A stretch of 64,000 bases of DNA, from contig CM018688.1 of the NCBI GenBank assembly GCA_009363875.1, forward strand, positions 42,594,336 through 42,658,335, written 5' to 3'. Positions 11,250-23,284 of the stretch are shown here, one piece after another. Under the pieces are notes generated by a model. That model worked only from the letters and a program-made list of their open reading frames with translations. It did no database searches and was not told the origin of the DNA. The stretch comes from Mikania micrantha. Lineage: Eukaryota; Streptophyta; Magnoliopsida; Asterales; Asteraceae. Every line of letters begins with the position of its first letter. Positions within the stretch are counted from its first letter, which is position 1. The translations under genes were made by a program, and so were the position numbers.

Positions 11250-13947
11250 ATGGCATCAAAGAACCTTACCAACCTGTCTAACCTGTTCAAATTGGATAAT
11301 GAAATCGGCACCGGAACAAAGTCACCTAGGCTTGCGTCGGGAGATAACTTTCAGGATTGGAAGTTCAGGTTCCAATCATTCATTAGGTACACTGACCCGA
11401 AGTTGTGGAGGTCAATTGAAGAAGGGCCTTACATGCCCATGTACCAGAGTGAGCTTAATGGATTGATTCCCAAAGACCCTGAGCTGTATACGGAAAACGA
11501 CATTCTTTTGAAGGAGAAAGATGATAAGGCATACGCCTCAATCACCATGGCTCAACATACGTTGCTCATGGGTTCAAGGAACATCAGACAGCTAAGCAAT
11601 TGTGGGATGCTTTGGTTGAGAGATTTGAGGGTAATGAGGACATTCGAGAGAGTCGCGAGGGTAATGAGGACATGCGAGAGAGTCGCAAGGATATGTTAAG
11701 GCAAAGGTTCAACATGTTCAACCACATCAAGGGAGAGTCATTGGAAGTTCAGCTGAACTGATTCACTCATCTTATGACAAAGATGACCAGTGCGGGGATT
11801 GAGATGTCTAAGGGAGAAGTGAACAAAAAGCTCTTGAACTCGTTGTCATATAATTGGAATTCCAACTGCACCACCATCAAGAGAACCAAAGACATGTACA
11901 AGACCTCTCTGAGTGAGTTGATCTCCATTATCAACTCCTATGACATGGATGACAAGCAAAGAGATCTCAATCATGCAAGTTCTATGGGCATTGCACCTGC
12001 ATCAGAGAATGCTGCTCTTCTGTCAGCCATCAACTTTCAAGCATCTGGATCTCAACATTATCAAGCTCCTTCATCACAGTCTATTCCATTTGAGACTATA
12101 TTTCTTTCATTTGGGCAAGTTAGTTCAGTACCCAAGATTAGCCCGGAGAGTGAAGAGAATCTGTTGCTGTTCAAGGGATTTATGAACAGTTACAACGCTT
12201 TTATTGCTGGAGAGTTGGCACCGGCCAATCTCACTCAAGATACTCTAGAGCATATTAACCCGACAGATGTTGAAGAGATGGACATCTCATGGCAAATGGC
12301 AATGACGGTCTTCCGTGCGAAGAAGTTTATCAAGAAATATGGAAGGAACAGTTTCAGCAACAACCCAGGGAAGAAGCTGGGATTTGATAAATCAAAGCTG
12401 AGATGCTACAATTGTGACCAGCCGGGTCACTTTGCAAGGGAGTGCAAACAGCCAAAGGTGGCTAAGGAGGGTGAGAAGAAGCCGGATGAGAAGGCTGTTG
12501 CAGGAGGAGGTGCTAGTACATCCAAAGCACTGGTGACTCAAGAAACAGACTCCAATGATTGGAGCGATCGAGTGCAAGAGTTAGAGCTGACCCTGAGCCA
12601 CACATTTATAGCAGAGGTGGGTGAGAAGCAAACTAAGGTAACCCAAAATCTTTGCTCAACTTCTTGTATTGAGAAGGTATTTAAGTACCGTTCTCACAAT
12701 GAGGACTTAATCAAGGAGGTCACCAAACTTAAGTACTTTAACTCTGAATTTCTTAACAATGAAGCACTTTTCAAAAAGAAACTTGACGCTGAAAGGCGTG
12801 ACATTTCACAATTAAAAGAATTGTTAAGTGATAAAGAGTCAAACTATCGGGACGCGAGGCGCCGGATAGATGAACTCACTGCAGAGTTAGAACACCTTAA
12901 AACTCAATTGTTTAAAACTAAAATTCATGCTGACAAATATGAGTATGCTAGTACTGCGGTGGCCAACATGGTTGATTTCCAGTGTAGAAAAAGAGAGAAA
13001 ATTGGGATTGGTTTTACTGAGGTTAAACCTCCGTTTAACCATAACTACTCCATCATGCCCAACATCAACACATATGTTTATGATCTGTTGTTGAAATCAG
13101 ACCGAAGGTGTGATTTCGCCACTGGTTCTAGCAAACCAGTTCCTCTGACAGCAGATCCTGTTGAGACCGACCCTTATATTTCTGATAATTCTGAGGTATG
13201 TGCAGATAGTTTGAATGATACAGGTCTGAGGGGGAAGAATGAAGAAAGAAGTGCTAGGAAGAGCACAGAATGTCCATCATCATCTAGAAAATCATCTTTT
13301 ATTCCAAAAACTGTATTCGTAGGAAGATTTGATGAAATTAAAATCAAACCTAATGAGGTGTTTAAGAACTTTAATTCTACTTTTGTTATGAATGATGTTA
13401 TTTTAGAATCAATTTCCACTTCTTTGCATCAGGAGAACAAAGGTCTTTCCACAATCACCAAAGAGGCGGCTTCAAAGTTGAACCCTAACTGTGAACCTTT
13501 TGTTCCAACCGGGTCATTGGAACAAGCCTCTACGAGTACATCCTCTGGTCATGGTGATTGTGATGTAAAGCCATTTTACCCAAATGAATTTCATAAAAAG
13601 GTATGTTGTTTTGCATGTGGTAGACCGGGCCACATTGCAAGAACTGTCTGCACCGGCCTACTGAATTCTTTGATGGGAAGAATCAGAAGGTCACACCCAA
13701 GGCCAAACCCACCAAACGATCAATGAGGACTGACCAATCCTCAAAGGTTTTTAAAACTAGAAACAAGTTACAGTGGAAGAATAATCCACCAATAAAACCA
13801 CCTTTAAAACCAGTTGATCATGGAAGTGGTGCAAGGTCGAAAATTGTTAATGCCAAATCAGTCAAACCCAAACGAGTTATCAAGAAAGGACCCGTTGTTC
13901 CACCTGTACCTAAACATATTATGGTTTGGGTACCCATTTCTCATTGA
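11250..13947 (+). pseudogene. gag: E2 Gag, frameshifted
   Basis: Start ATG at 11250 (MASKNLTNLS), followed by a copia gag domain with the F-DWK-RF block. The frame is lost near 11570-11690, where a ~30 bp segment (GGTAATGAGGACAT...) is duplicated in tandem, then recovered from 11774. A CCHC knuckle CYNCDQPGHFAREC lies at about 12404-12445. A long Lys/Glu-rich coiled-coil region covers about 12560-12960, and a second knuckle CFACGRPGHIA starts near 13608 and breaks after HIA. The tail is basic and ends with VWVPISH and a TGA at 13945. The layout matches E1 and E6 gag. In an intact element it would form the particle core and bind RNA. Confidence 0.86.
11629..11690 (+). repeat. ~30 bp tandem duplication inside E2 gag
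   Basis: Two near-identical copies of GGTAATGAGGACAT-CGAGAGAGTCGC lie head to tail in gag, encoding GNEDIRES-like residues twice. They coincide with the first frameshift of this gag copy. Confidence 0.75.
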
Positions 13948-13966
13948 TTGTGCGTGTTATGCAGGG
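13945..13966 (+). promoter_or_regulatory. Possible splice acceptor before E2 protease
   Basis: Between the gag stop and the protease lies TGATTGTGCGTGTTATGCAGG. It is a diverged form of the TTATTGTGCAGG found at the same place in E1 and E6. It is weaker as an acceptor because the pyrimidine tract is interrupted. Confidence 0.3.
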
Positions 13967-13997
13967 ACGGCCCAACAAGCTTAAAAACGTTTAGTAT

Positions 13998-14224
13998 GTG
14001 GATAGTGGATGCTCCCGGCATATGACTGGGGATTTCTCTCAGTTACATGAAGTCACACCTTTCAATGGAGGATACGTCTCATTTGCCGGAGACAAGGGAA
14101 AGAAGATAAGTATGAAGGGCACAGTTATCAATGGAACTCTAAGCTTTGAGGATGTGTACTACGTTGAAGAGCTCAATCACAACTTATTGAGTGTTTCTCA
14201 GACATGTGACAAGAGCGTCTCAAC
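13998..14224 (+). pseudogene. pol: E2 protease, cut by E3 insertion
   Basis: Copia aspartic protease with VDSGCSRHMTG, FAGDKG and NHNLLSVSQTCDK. The frame runs into the E3 LTR at 14225 and resumes without a shift at 27574 (KECLILKLGFVVPEKW) when E3 and one TSD copy are removed. There is no ATG before the active site, so it was made as part of a polyprotein or from a processed RNA. Confidence 0.86.
14220..14224 (+). repeat. Target-site duplication TCAAC (left) of E3
   Basis: TCAAC directly precedes the E3 5' LTR and is repeated at 27569-27573 after the 3' LTR. Confidence 0.95.
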
Positions 14225-14640
14225 TGTAACATCAGTGCCGGAATCGTACCGGAACAGTGATCTCAACAGTGCTATGAACAATAACCAGGTATAAACTTTA
14301 CGTATTTCAGTGTATTTCATATTCGTATCACATATCATTTTCAGTTTATATTATCAAACAGAGAATTCAGAATCATTTTGGAGAAACAAAACTCGGAAAC
14401 CAAGGTTCATCAGTCAGATAATTATCTGGCAACACAGAACCATCATGTGATTATTTGTAGGATTTTATTACGTATAAACGTATGTGAGGCTTTATAGAAC
14501 AAAACAACACGGATGTCGTTATGTGAATGCTAAACCGACGGATTATTCATATAGGTGACGATCTGTACGGATAAATCTGAAAGTTTAACGTTCTGAATGA
14601 TATCCGATAATTAGAAAACAATATTGAAAAGTATAGTTAT

Positions 14641-14685
14641 CGTCGTGTTCGTACGGGTGACGATTCGAACGAATACGCGCGATGA
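14641..14685 (+). promoter_or_regulatory. Gypsy LTR block conserved between E3 and E5
   Basis: CGTACGGGTGACGA followed by GAATACGCGCGA occurs here, at 23701-23745 in the 3' LTR, and in inverse orientation at about 45281-45325 in the E5 LTR, where most neighbouring LTR sequence is unalike. In both elements it lies upstream of the presumed transcription start, so it may be a promoter element. Confidence 0.45.
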
Positions 14686-15303
14686 CTGTACTATTCGATT
14701 TTTAACAGTAAACTTAATATTTTTAAGAAATTAAAATAAATGAAAGATATTTAGTTCATTTATTAGGAATCACGACTTAAAATAAGTTTTTAAACCTTAC
14801 TTTAAAAACCGAACCGTTTCGTTACGAAAAATGTTGAAGAAACGACGTGTTACGCGAAACCGAACGAGACCGAACTACCGGGTGTTTTTAAATCATTTAA
14901 TGAGGCTTTAAACCTCCCAACCACCACCACCAACTCATTTCCTTCACCATATCTCATCACTTTCTCTCTCTAGGAAGCTCTCTACATTCTCTCTACAAAA
15001 TCTCATCCAATTCTCCACGAAATCGCGAGTGTTTGGAGTCAAAACGACCACCACGTCACGTAGGTTCGGGACGTACAAGGGATCTAAGCTTTCCACCATC
15101 GTCTTGAGGTAAATATAAAGTTTTATCCTCGGTTTTATTGTGCAAAACGAACCCGATATCTTAGTGTCACTCTAATCGATCTAAACACGAACAAACGTTG
15201 AGATAAACACTGTAGACAACTTGGAAACCCTAGGAATTTAACCTGCAACAGGTTAGGATGCAAAGAAGATGATGATGAATAGTGGGTATTCGGGAGTACA
15301 GGT

Positions 15304-15770
15304 CGACGAACCCCCCCATGCCAGCTGAACCTTCGATATCACGAACCTGTGTCAGCCGAGGATAATGTTAGGCGAACCCCATGGCCAGATGAACCAAGAG
15401 GTGTTGCCGAACCCATAGAGAGCCACGAACCTAGTTGACCACGAACCTACATCCACCCATGAACCCTTGCATGTCACGAACCTATGTCACTCACGAACCC
15501 TGGAGGCCATGCGAAACTATGTCAGCCGAACCATCTTTCCCTAGGCGAACCTGATGTCGTTAACATGGTGCATGGAGCCTAACCCTTTCCATTGAGCGAA
15601 CCTTTACCTAGCAAACCTGCATGGGAGGGCCGAACCATAGACAAGGCGAACCTCACCGAAATGCTGGCCTAGCCGAACCTTGGAACTCTTAAAACTTGTT
15701 GAGATAGTAACGAACCTAGGGGTGAGGCTGAAGCCTTGATCTAGCCGAACCTACCATCCATAGGTTCGTT
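15304..15770 (+). repeat. CGAACC(T/C) motif array in E3 5' LTR
   Basis: Roughly twenty copies of CGAACC, mostly CGAACCT, often preceded by GC or CA, occur in 467 bp, with one inverted AGGTTCG at the right end. Several copies differ from the 3' LTR array as TGAACC for CGAACC, which fits loss of CpG by deamination in this LTR. Confidence 0.85.
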
Positions 15771-17649
15771 GATCCCTCTGCACACGAGACTTAGTTATAA
15801 ATGAAAACAGAATGTTTGTTCTAGGGCCTTAAGCATGGGAAATAATCTTATGTAGGCGTGGGTGTGCATACACAAGAATGGAAATTCTATTGTGAGTGCA
15901 TGGGAAAAACATATTAGGGTTTTCATTAATAACTAGCAACTTTGAGCGAGTATGAGTAAGCATGGGTTAACAAACTAAGGAGGTCATTAATAAAGAGCAA
16001 TGAAATAAGGTTTAGAACTATAAGAGTTATTGTAAACCTTAATATTTCTAAATGATGAACGCCAAGTGAGTTGAACATAATTGTAGAAAATGATGAGTAT
16101 CATAAGGACGAACTAAAGTATTGAGTGTTGATAAGGTTATTAACACTTAAACTTTAGGAAAGGATTATTGCGGATAATTAACATAGATAAGTTAATGGTC
16201 TATGTGGAATTATTCAAAGAACTTGATTGGTGATCAATTGGAAATCGAAGATCATTAATGGGCCTAAATGGGCCCAATGGGCTTAATTAAGCCCATCACA
16301 TGTTAACTGTTAATTTAAGCTAAGTTAATGATATTTTAATAAAAGAAAATGGTTTATAAACTTTGTTAAATTAAATTAAATGATTTTCCAAAGTAATGTT
16401 TTAACTTAAAATGAATTTAATTAAAACATGTTAATTAAGACTAACTGTTGGGATAGGGGTTACAAATGGGAATTAGAGTTATGTTAGTTAGATGAAACCT
16501 TAGAAGCACAATAGTAATATAGGACACTTAGTTGCACGTTGAGACCAAATCCTAGATACGACGACTAATACGTATACTTATCGTATTCGAATTCTTTTAA
16601 AACAACTCAGGAACTGTAGAAACTTAAGCTACAACAAAGAGCGTGTAGTTTGTGATAAGACATTTGCACAGCAACATAGGTGAGTTCATTGCCCCTTTTC
16701 TAAACATTTTTGTTTTAAAACGCGGGGCTGAGAAGCATGCGTAAACTGTTTTATTTAAATTTTTTTACGTAAATGCTTTTACTTATGAATTGGTTATTAT
16801 ATATGCTTGTTTATACTCCTAGACTCCTGTCTAGGTAATTGCTATGCAGAACTAACTATCAAGTTAGTTTAATTACTCTTAGGAGTAATACCTTAATTCT
16901 AAACTCTAATCAAACCCTTAGCCCATCAAGTTCAAATTCAAGAATCTAAATTCAAAGTGAAATCAAAAGAACTAAAGTTAAAGATCAAACGAAATGGAAA
17001 TCTAATCCAGTGTGTGGATTAGTAAATCTAAGGATCCTAATCAAAATCTATAATCATTGTGAAATCATGGAAATTCTAAAGATCAGGAATCAAGAGAATC
17101 AAGTGAATGATGGAAATCATAACCGTGTGTGAATCATTGAAATAATGAAATCATTAATTGTTTAACTAAGTTGGATGTCAGTTGTATAGAAATCAAGGCC
17201 ACGTGTAACACACGGAAAGTCCCGACATAAATAGTAGTAGTCAAGCTATATGGGCAATAACGGAAACTATTAATCAAATCAAAATCAGGAGAATCAAAGA
17301 AGATCAAGAAACAAAGGATATCCTTAAAGTCCCGGCATGTACAGTAGACCAATGGGTCAAGCTAATATGGGCATCATTAAAGTCCCGGCAAGTCATGCCT
17401 GATATGGGCCACGTGTGAGAGGGTACAACTTGGACAACCACCAACAATAAGTCTAATTGATTGAGTCAAATAAGGCCCAATCATCATGTCTTAGTTGTAT
17501 TTAAATGCTTAGTTATTAGTTTAATTAAACATTTAATGTTATATTTCTACAAGTGGTTTTGGGAAATCATGAATACATGGTGAACTCAAGAGATCAAAGG
17601 TAAATCTAATTGTGGAAATCAGAATCTAAATTGAAGGTGAATGGAGTGA

Positions 17650-18032
17650 AACGCTTAATTATCATTAACGACAATATGTTAAGCAGTCCGGTATGTGGTG
17701 GGACGGTGGCTGGGGCTTGTCCCCTACATATGCCCTATATATAAGCATACTTGATTGGATAGCATATGTGGTCGTTGATGAGGTTAAGGTTGTCATTTCG
17801 GGGGATCAAGGTAAACATTTTCAAGGTAATCAAATTCTATGAATCAGATGTTAGGGAATCAATGATGTGGGATGAAACGCTTAATTATCACCAGGAACAA
17901 TATATCATGTGGTTTGGTATGTGGTGGGACGGTGGCTGGGCGGGCGGTAAGTTCGACCCTACATATGCCCTATATATAGGCATACTGAATTGGATGGTAT
18001 AGGTGGTTAATGGTGAGGTTAAGGTTGTCATT
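17650..18032 (+). repeat. Degenerate ~150 bp duplication inside E3 5' LTR
   Basis: Two related blocks (about 17650-17800 and 17875-18032) share CGCTTAATTATCA, GGTATGTGGTGGGACGG, TACATATGCCCTATATATA and GAGGTTAAGGTTGTCATT. The pair is present in both LTRs (second copy about 26740-27130), so it predates this insertion. Confidence 0.8.
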
Positions 18033-18473
18033 CAGGTTATTCAAAACTCATTTTTATAAAACTATATGAACTCACCAACCATGTGTTGACTTTACTTTTG
18101 CATGACTTCTCAGGTGATGAACAGGTCAAGTGAAAAGTTATTTCTTTTTGGGACTAGGTTACCAGATAGAGGACCTAGTTTTTTGGACCTGCATATTTTG
18201 AAGCATCATTATACAGATTATTTTGTATATCTTGTGCAGATACAAGATAGAAGATTTATGATGTGATAGTAGATTTACATTGTTAAATTATAAACTTAAC
18301 TGATGTAATTTAACTTTGTAATTCTATTTTATTTTAGCAGTTTCTCATTTATATATATCATGTGCAATGTAAACAATCTGATCATCTCGATTATCACTCA
18401 CGATATCGCGCCCCGGGAACCTTCCGCTCGACGGGGAAGTCGATCCAACCTGCCGGCTCGGGGTGTGACAGAT

Positions 18474-18487
18474 TGGTATCAGAGCCA
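18474..18487 (+). promoter_or_regulatory. E3 primer-binding site (initiator Met tRNA)
   Basis: TGGTATCAGAGCCA lies 3 bp after the 5' LTR and is complementary to the 3' end of plant initiator tRNA-Met. Confidence 0.92.
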
Positions 18488-18646
18488 TGGTTATAGAGAA
18501 ATGTAGGTCACTTATTTAAACGGTTTGGCCTAGACTATAACCTAGGGACCCTGCATGTAGAGAACACAGGACTTAAGATTTTATTGCATTGTGTCTTCTG
18601 TATTCGATCATTACACTAAACGATAACTTTATTGGTTATGATCAGA

Positions 18647-20011
18647 ATGCCGTCGAGAAGACCTCCTTCTATTGTGCCTCCACCACAGAATTCAACTCCA
18701 CAATCCTCCACGCCACCACCAGCTGATTCACCTCCTCCACCTCCTCCTCCACTCAATCCACCACCAGGCCCGAGCACGACGCAGATACTGGATCCTGCTA
18801 CTATCGCCCTGGCGACATTACTGAGTAGTCAGCTGACTAACCAGCTGAAAGAGGTGATACCGGAGATGCTCAACCGTCTCCGGAATGACAGCACCAATAC
18901 TGGAAATTCATCAGGAGAAGCTAGTGGGAACACTGACGGTACATCCCATTACTCCTACAAGTCGTTTGTAGGATGTAAGCCGCCTAGCTTTAGCGGGAAC
19001 GAAGGAGCCATTGGATTAATCCAATGGATTGAAAAGATCGAGACTACTCTGGACGTCTACAGTTGTCCAGAGCACCACAAGGTTCATTACTTTGCTGGAA
19101 CATTCAACAAGTGAGCCTTGATTTGGTGGAACGGCCAAATCAATGCAAGGGGAAGAGAAGAAGCTATGTCCATGACTTCGGAAGACTTAAAGACCCTACT
19201 GAGCACCGAATTCTGCCCCAAGAACGAACTGCAGAAGCTGGAAGTGGAATTGTCAAACCATGACATGAAGGGGGCTGATCACATGGGATATACTACTCGT
19301 TACCATGAGTTGGTTGCTTTGGTGCCAGACATGGTACCAACACTGGAAAAGAGGATTGGTCGTTATGTGGGTGGACTCCCCGCCTGCATTCAGGGTTTAG
19401 TTGTTGCAGCAAACCCTGTCACTATGGAGTCTGCTGTGAGTTTGTCTGGGAAACTCACTGATCTTATGGTAGCCTCCGGAGTACTGAAGAAAGAGGTCGA
19501 CACTGGCAAATACAAGGAAGAATCTTCAAAGAAACCCCACCATTACCAGAAGAAGAAACAAAAGACCATCAAAAACTACACTGTGGCTACTCCACTTAAC
19601 CAAGTAGCCATGGCACCACAGAATGTGCCTAAGAAACAATATACAGGCCCACACCCTTTGTGTACTAAGTTCCAGTATCATCATGCAGCAAGCAACCAGT
19701 GCCGTCATTGCACGGGTTGTGGGAGAAAAGGACACTGGGTACAACAGTGCAGGATGACACCAAATCCAGCAGTCAACAATGCTGCTTTAGCTCTCCGTCC
19801 ACCAACCAATCAGAACAATGGTGGATGCTACAACTGTGGCGAACGAGGCCACTTTGCAAAGAACTGCCCGAAGAAGGCACAACAGGCAGTTCAAGCACCT
19901 CGTGGAAGAGCCTTTGCTATCGGAGCACCTGCTGCACGCCAAGACCTGAATGTGGTCACTGGTACATTTCTCTTACATGACTTTATCTCTAACGATGTTG
20001 CATGCCATTAG
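18647..20011 (+). pseudogene. gag: E3 Gag, one in-frame stop
   Basis: Chromovirus Gag. The start is chosen at MPSRRPPSI (18647). A proline-rich N-terminus (to about residue 45) precedes the retrotransposon gag domain, whose ALIWWN block is interrupted by a TGA at 19112-19114. The frame continues through SEDLKTLLSTEF and RYVGGLP to two CCHC knuckles, CTGCGRKGHWVQQC and CYNCGERGHFAKNC (about 19715-19875). The ORF stops at 20009-20011, just where the protease active site should begin. In an intact element it forms the particle and binds RNA. Confidence 0.88.
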
Positions 20012-20103
20012 ATTCTATAGAGAAACAGTTAGATTCCCCTTACATCATAGAAGTAGCTAACGGGAAACAGATCACAGTTAGTACAGTCTAGAGGAATTGC
20101 CCA
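20012..20103 (+). pseudogene. pol: E3 protease remnant, active-site region missing
   Basis: Gag runs up to VVTGTFLLHDF, normally followed in this family by a protease with a DSGA-type active site. Here the catalytic stretch is absent and the frame shifts to SIEKQLDSPYIIEVANGK and onward to LNGHIFTIDL (20104). A small deletion at about 19990-20015 therefore removed the catalytic aspartate. Confidence 0.7.
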
Positions 20104-23100
20104 TTGACACTTAATGGTCATATATTCACCATCGATTTGATACCGATGGAGTTGGGTAGTTTTGACATCATTGTTGGAATGGATTGGGTTTATTCTAATC
20201 GAGTGGAAGTTATCTGTTCTGAAAAGCTACTTCGATTTCCATTGCCGAATGATCGCGTATTGGAAGTCAGAGGGGATCAAGCAAAAAGAAGTGCCAAAAT
20301 CATCTCTTGCATAAAGGAGCGTAAGTGTCTACAGAAGCGGTGCGTGGCGTTTCTGGCTCATGTGGTGGAAAAGGAGAAGGACAAGAAAAAGATTCAAGAT
20401 GTACCTGTGGTGAAAGAGTATCCGGAAGTATTTCCTGAAGACCTACCAGGTTTGCCTCCTGCGCGACCGGTAGAGTTTTGTATTGACTTAGTTCCTGGAG
20501 CAACTCCTGTTGCTAAACCTCCTTACATGTTAGCACCCTTCGAGATGCAGGAATTATCAAATTAGTTACAAGAACTACTTGACAAGGGTTTCATCAGACC
20601 GAGCTACTCACCTTGGGGAGCTCCGGTCTTGTTCGTGAAAAAGAAAGATGGATCGTTTCGATTGTGCATAGACTATTGCGAGCTGAATAAACTAACCATA
20701 AAGAATCGGTATCCATTGCCGAGGATTGATGATTTGTTTGACCAACTGCAAGGAGCTCAATACTTCTCAAAGATTGACTTGCGGTCTGGATATCATCAGC
20801 TCAGAGTTCAAGACTAGGATATACCGAAGACGGCATTCCGAACCAAATACGGGCATTACGAGTTTATGGTGATGCCTTTCGGATTAACGAATGCACCAGC
20901 GGTTTTCATGGATCTCATGAACCGAGTGTGCAAGCCGTGCCTGGATCATTTTGTCATTGTCTTTATTGATGACATACTGATTTATTCCAAGAACAAAACA
21001 GAGCATGAGCAAAATCTCAGAAAGATCTTGGAGCTGTTGAAAGAACATAAACTTTATGCCAAATTCTCTAAATGTGAATTCTGGCTGAGAGAAGTTCAAT
21101 TTCTGGGTCACGTAGTCAACAGTGAGGGAATACACGTAGATCCTGCCAAGATCGAGGCGATAAAGAACTGGGATACTCCGAAGACACCGACGGAGATACG
21201 GTCTTTTCTGGGATTGGCAGGTTATTATAAAAGGTTTATCTCAAACTTTTCTAAGATAGCTTTGCCTCTCACTAAACTAACCCAGAAAAGTGAACCGTTT
21301 GTCTGGGAGCAGAAACAAGAAGATGCTTTTCAGACATTGAAACATAAATTATGTGATGCTCCAATCCTATCTCTCCCAGAAGGATGTGATGATTTTGTTG
21401 TTTATTGTGATGCCTCCCATTAGGGACTTGGATGCGTACTGATGCAACGGGACAAAGTTATCGCTTATGCATCAAGATAGTTAAAGGTTCATGAGAGGAA
21501 CTACACTACTCATGATCTTGAACTGGGAGCTGTAATCTTCGCATTGAATATTTGGAGACATTATTTATATGGCACCAAGTGTACCATATTTACTGATCAC
21601 AAAAGTCTGCAACACATTTTTGATCAGAAGGAACTCAACATGCGACAGCGTCGTTGGGTTGAACTTTTGAATGATTACGATTGTGTGATCAAGTACCATC
21701 CGGGAAAGGCGAACGTTGTAGCTGATGCCTTGAGCCAAAAGGAACGGGTCAAACCCTTGCGCGTTAGAGCAATGGGAATGACTGTGCAGACCAGCTTACG
21801 AGACAAGATTATTCAAGCACAACAAGAATCAGTTGATAGAGGAAATTTGTAGAAGGAACTTGACTGTGGAGTAGAGAAACAATTTGATACTAAGCCTGAT
21901 GGAGTGATCTACTACCAGGATCGTATATGGATTCCGGCGGTAGACGAATTGAGAAAACTTATCTTCGATGAAGCTCACAAGACTAAATACTCTGTTCATC
22001 CAGGCGATGATAAAATGTACCCAGACTTGCGTGGCTTTTATTGGTGGCCTGGAATGAAGAAAGACATAGCCGAGTACGTCGGTCGATGTCTTACGTGTGC
22101 GAAAGTGAAGGCGGAACACCAGAAACCGTCCGGTTTACTGGAATAGCCTGAGGTTCCGCTCTGGAAGTGGGAACAAATAGCTATGGACTTCATTACCAAG
22201 CTACCCCGCACTTCCGGTGGTCATGATACGATTTGGGTTATCATTGATCCTTTGACGAAATATGCTCATTTCTTGCCAATGCGTGAGACTTTCACGATGG
22301 ATAAACTGGCAAGACTGTACATCAATGAGATAGTGGTACGCCACGGTGTGCCATTGTCTATTATTTCTGATAGAGATAGCAGATTCACATCAAGGTTCTG
22401 GTAATCATTACAGAAATCTCTAGGGACGCAGCTAAATCTGAGTACATCTTACCATCCACAAAAGGACGGTCATAGCGAACGTACAATTCAGACCCTGGAG
22501 GACCTGTTGAGAACCTGTGTGTTGGATTTCGGTGGAAATTGGGATTCTCATTTACCGCTGATTGAATTCTCCTACAACAACAGTTATCATAGTAGCATCG
22601 GATGTGCACCGTTCGAGGCTTTGTATGGTCGGAAATGCCGATCACCGATATGTTGGACTGAAGTTGGAGATAATCGTGTAACTGGGCCAGAGCTTATTCA
22701 AGAGACTACAGACAAGATTGCCCAAATTCAGCAAAGACTACAAGCGACAAGAAGCTGACAAAAGAGCTACGCCGACAAACGGCGCAAGCCGTTGGAATTC
22801 CAAGTGGGAGACCGTGTCATGTTGAAGATATCCCCATGGAAAGGTGTAGTACGCTTTGGAAAGAAAGGCAAATTAGCACCGCGATACGTGGGACCGTTCG
22901 AGATCATTGAACGTATTGGTCCTGTGGCTTATAGACTGAGATTACAAGATGAACTCAGTGGTGTGTATGATGTGTTTCACGTCTCAAACTTGAAGAAATG
23001 CCTTGCTGACGAGTCACTTGTCATTCCAATCGAAGAAATTCAAGTTGATGAACAGTTACACTTTATCGAGGAACATTTAGATATTATGGATCGCAAAGTT

Positions 23101-23250
23101 AAGCAACTGAGGCGAAGCCGTATTTCGATTGTAAAGGTTCGATGGAACTCAAAGCGCGGACCCGAGTTTAATTGGGAACGTGAAGATCACATGAAGTCAA
23201 AGTATCCCCAACTGTTTACAGAGGAAGACGTAACCGATAACAAGTCTTAA
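20104..23250 (+). pseudogene. pol: E3 Pol: RT, RNase H, integrase, chromodomain; one frame, eight stops
   Basis: One frame spans the whole region with no frameshift. It contains the protease tail (GMDWVYSNRVEV), RT (LFVKKKDGSFR, KIDLRSGYHQ, catalytic FIDD at about 20959), RNase H (VVYCDASH, the ELGAVIFAL block, TDHKSL), integrase (HPGDDKMYPDLRGFYWWPG zinc region, MDFITKLP, ISDRDSRF, ERTIQTLEDLLR), the GPFEIIERIG core and a C-terminal chromodomain (VKQLRRSRI, VRWN, FNWEREDHM). Stops lie at 20563, 20815, 21421, 21478, 21850, 22144, 22402 and 22756. At least six sit where the family has Gln or Arg, as expected from C-to-T change of CAG, CAA or CGA. Catalytic residues of RT and integrase look intact. 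Confidence 0.92.
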
Positions 23251-23271
23251 ATTTCTGGACGGAATTTCTCT

Positions 23272-23284
23272 AACAAGGGGAGAC
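23272..23284 (+). promoter_or_regulatory. E3 polypurine tract
   Basis: AACAAGGGGAGAC directly precedes the 3' LTR, the usual site of plus-strand priming. Confidence 0.85.

Larger units (their letters stand above)
14225..18470 (+). repeat. E3 5' LTR (4246 bp)
   Basis: Begins TGTAACATCAG and ends GGGGTGTGACA. Contents in order: a block with CGTACGGGTGACGA and GAATACGCGCGA (14641-14685) shared with the unrelated-looking E5 LTR; a promoter/leader-like CT-rich part (14930-15000); an array of CGAACC motifs (15304-15770); AT-rich sequence; short repeats around AGTCCCGGCA (17215-17410); a ~150 bp degenerate duplication (17650-17800 and 17875-18032); and a 3' end with TATATGAACTCAC. Confidence 0.95.

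Noticed and set aside
17766..18002. A 78-codon ORF in the E3 5' LTR with a similar 75-codon ORF at 26873-27100
   Set aside because: They are the two copies of the same LTR segment and overlap the internal LTR duplication. Conservation is due to LTR pairing; there is no start context or known domain.
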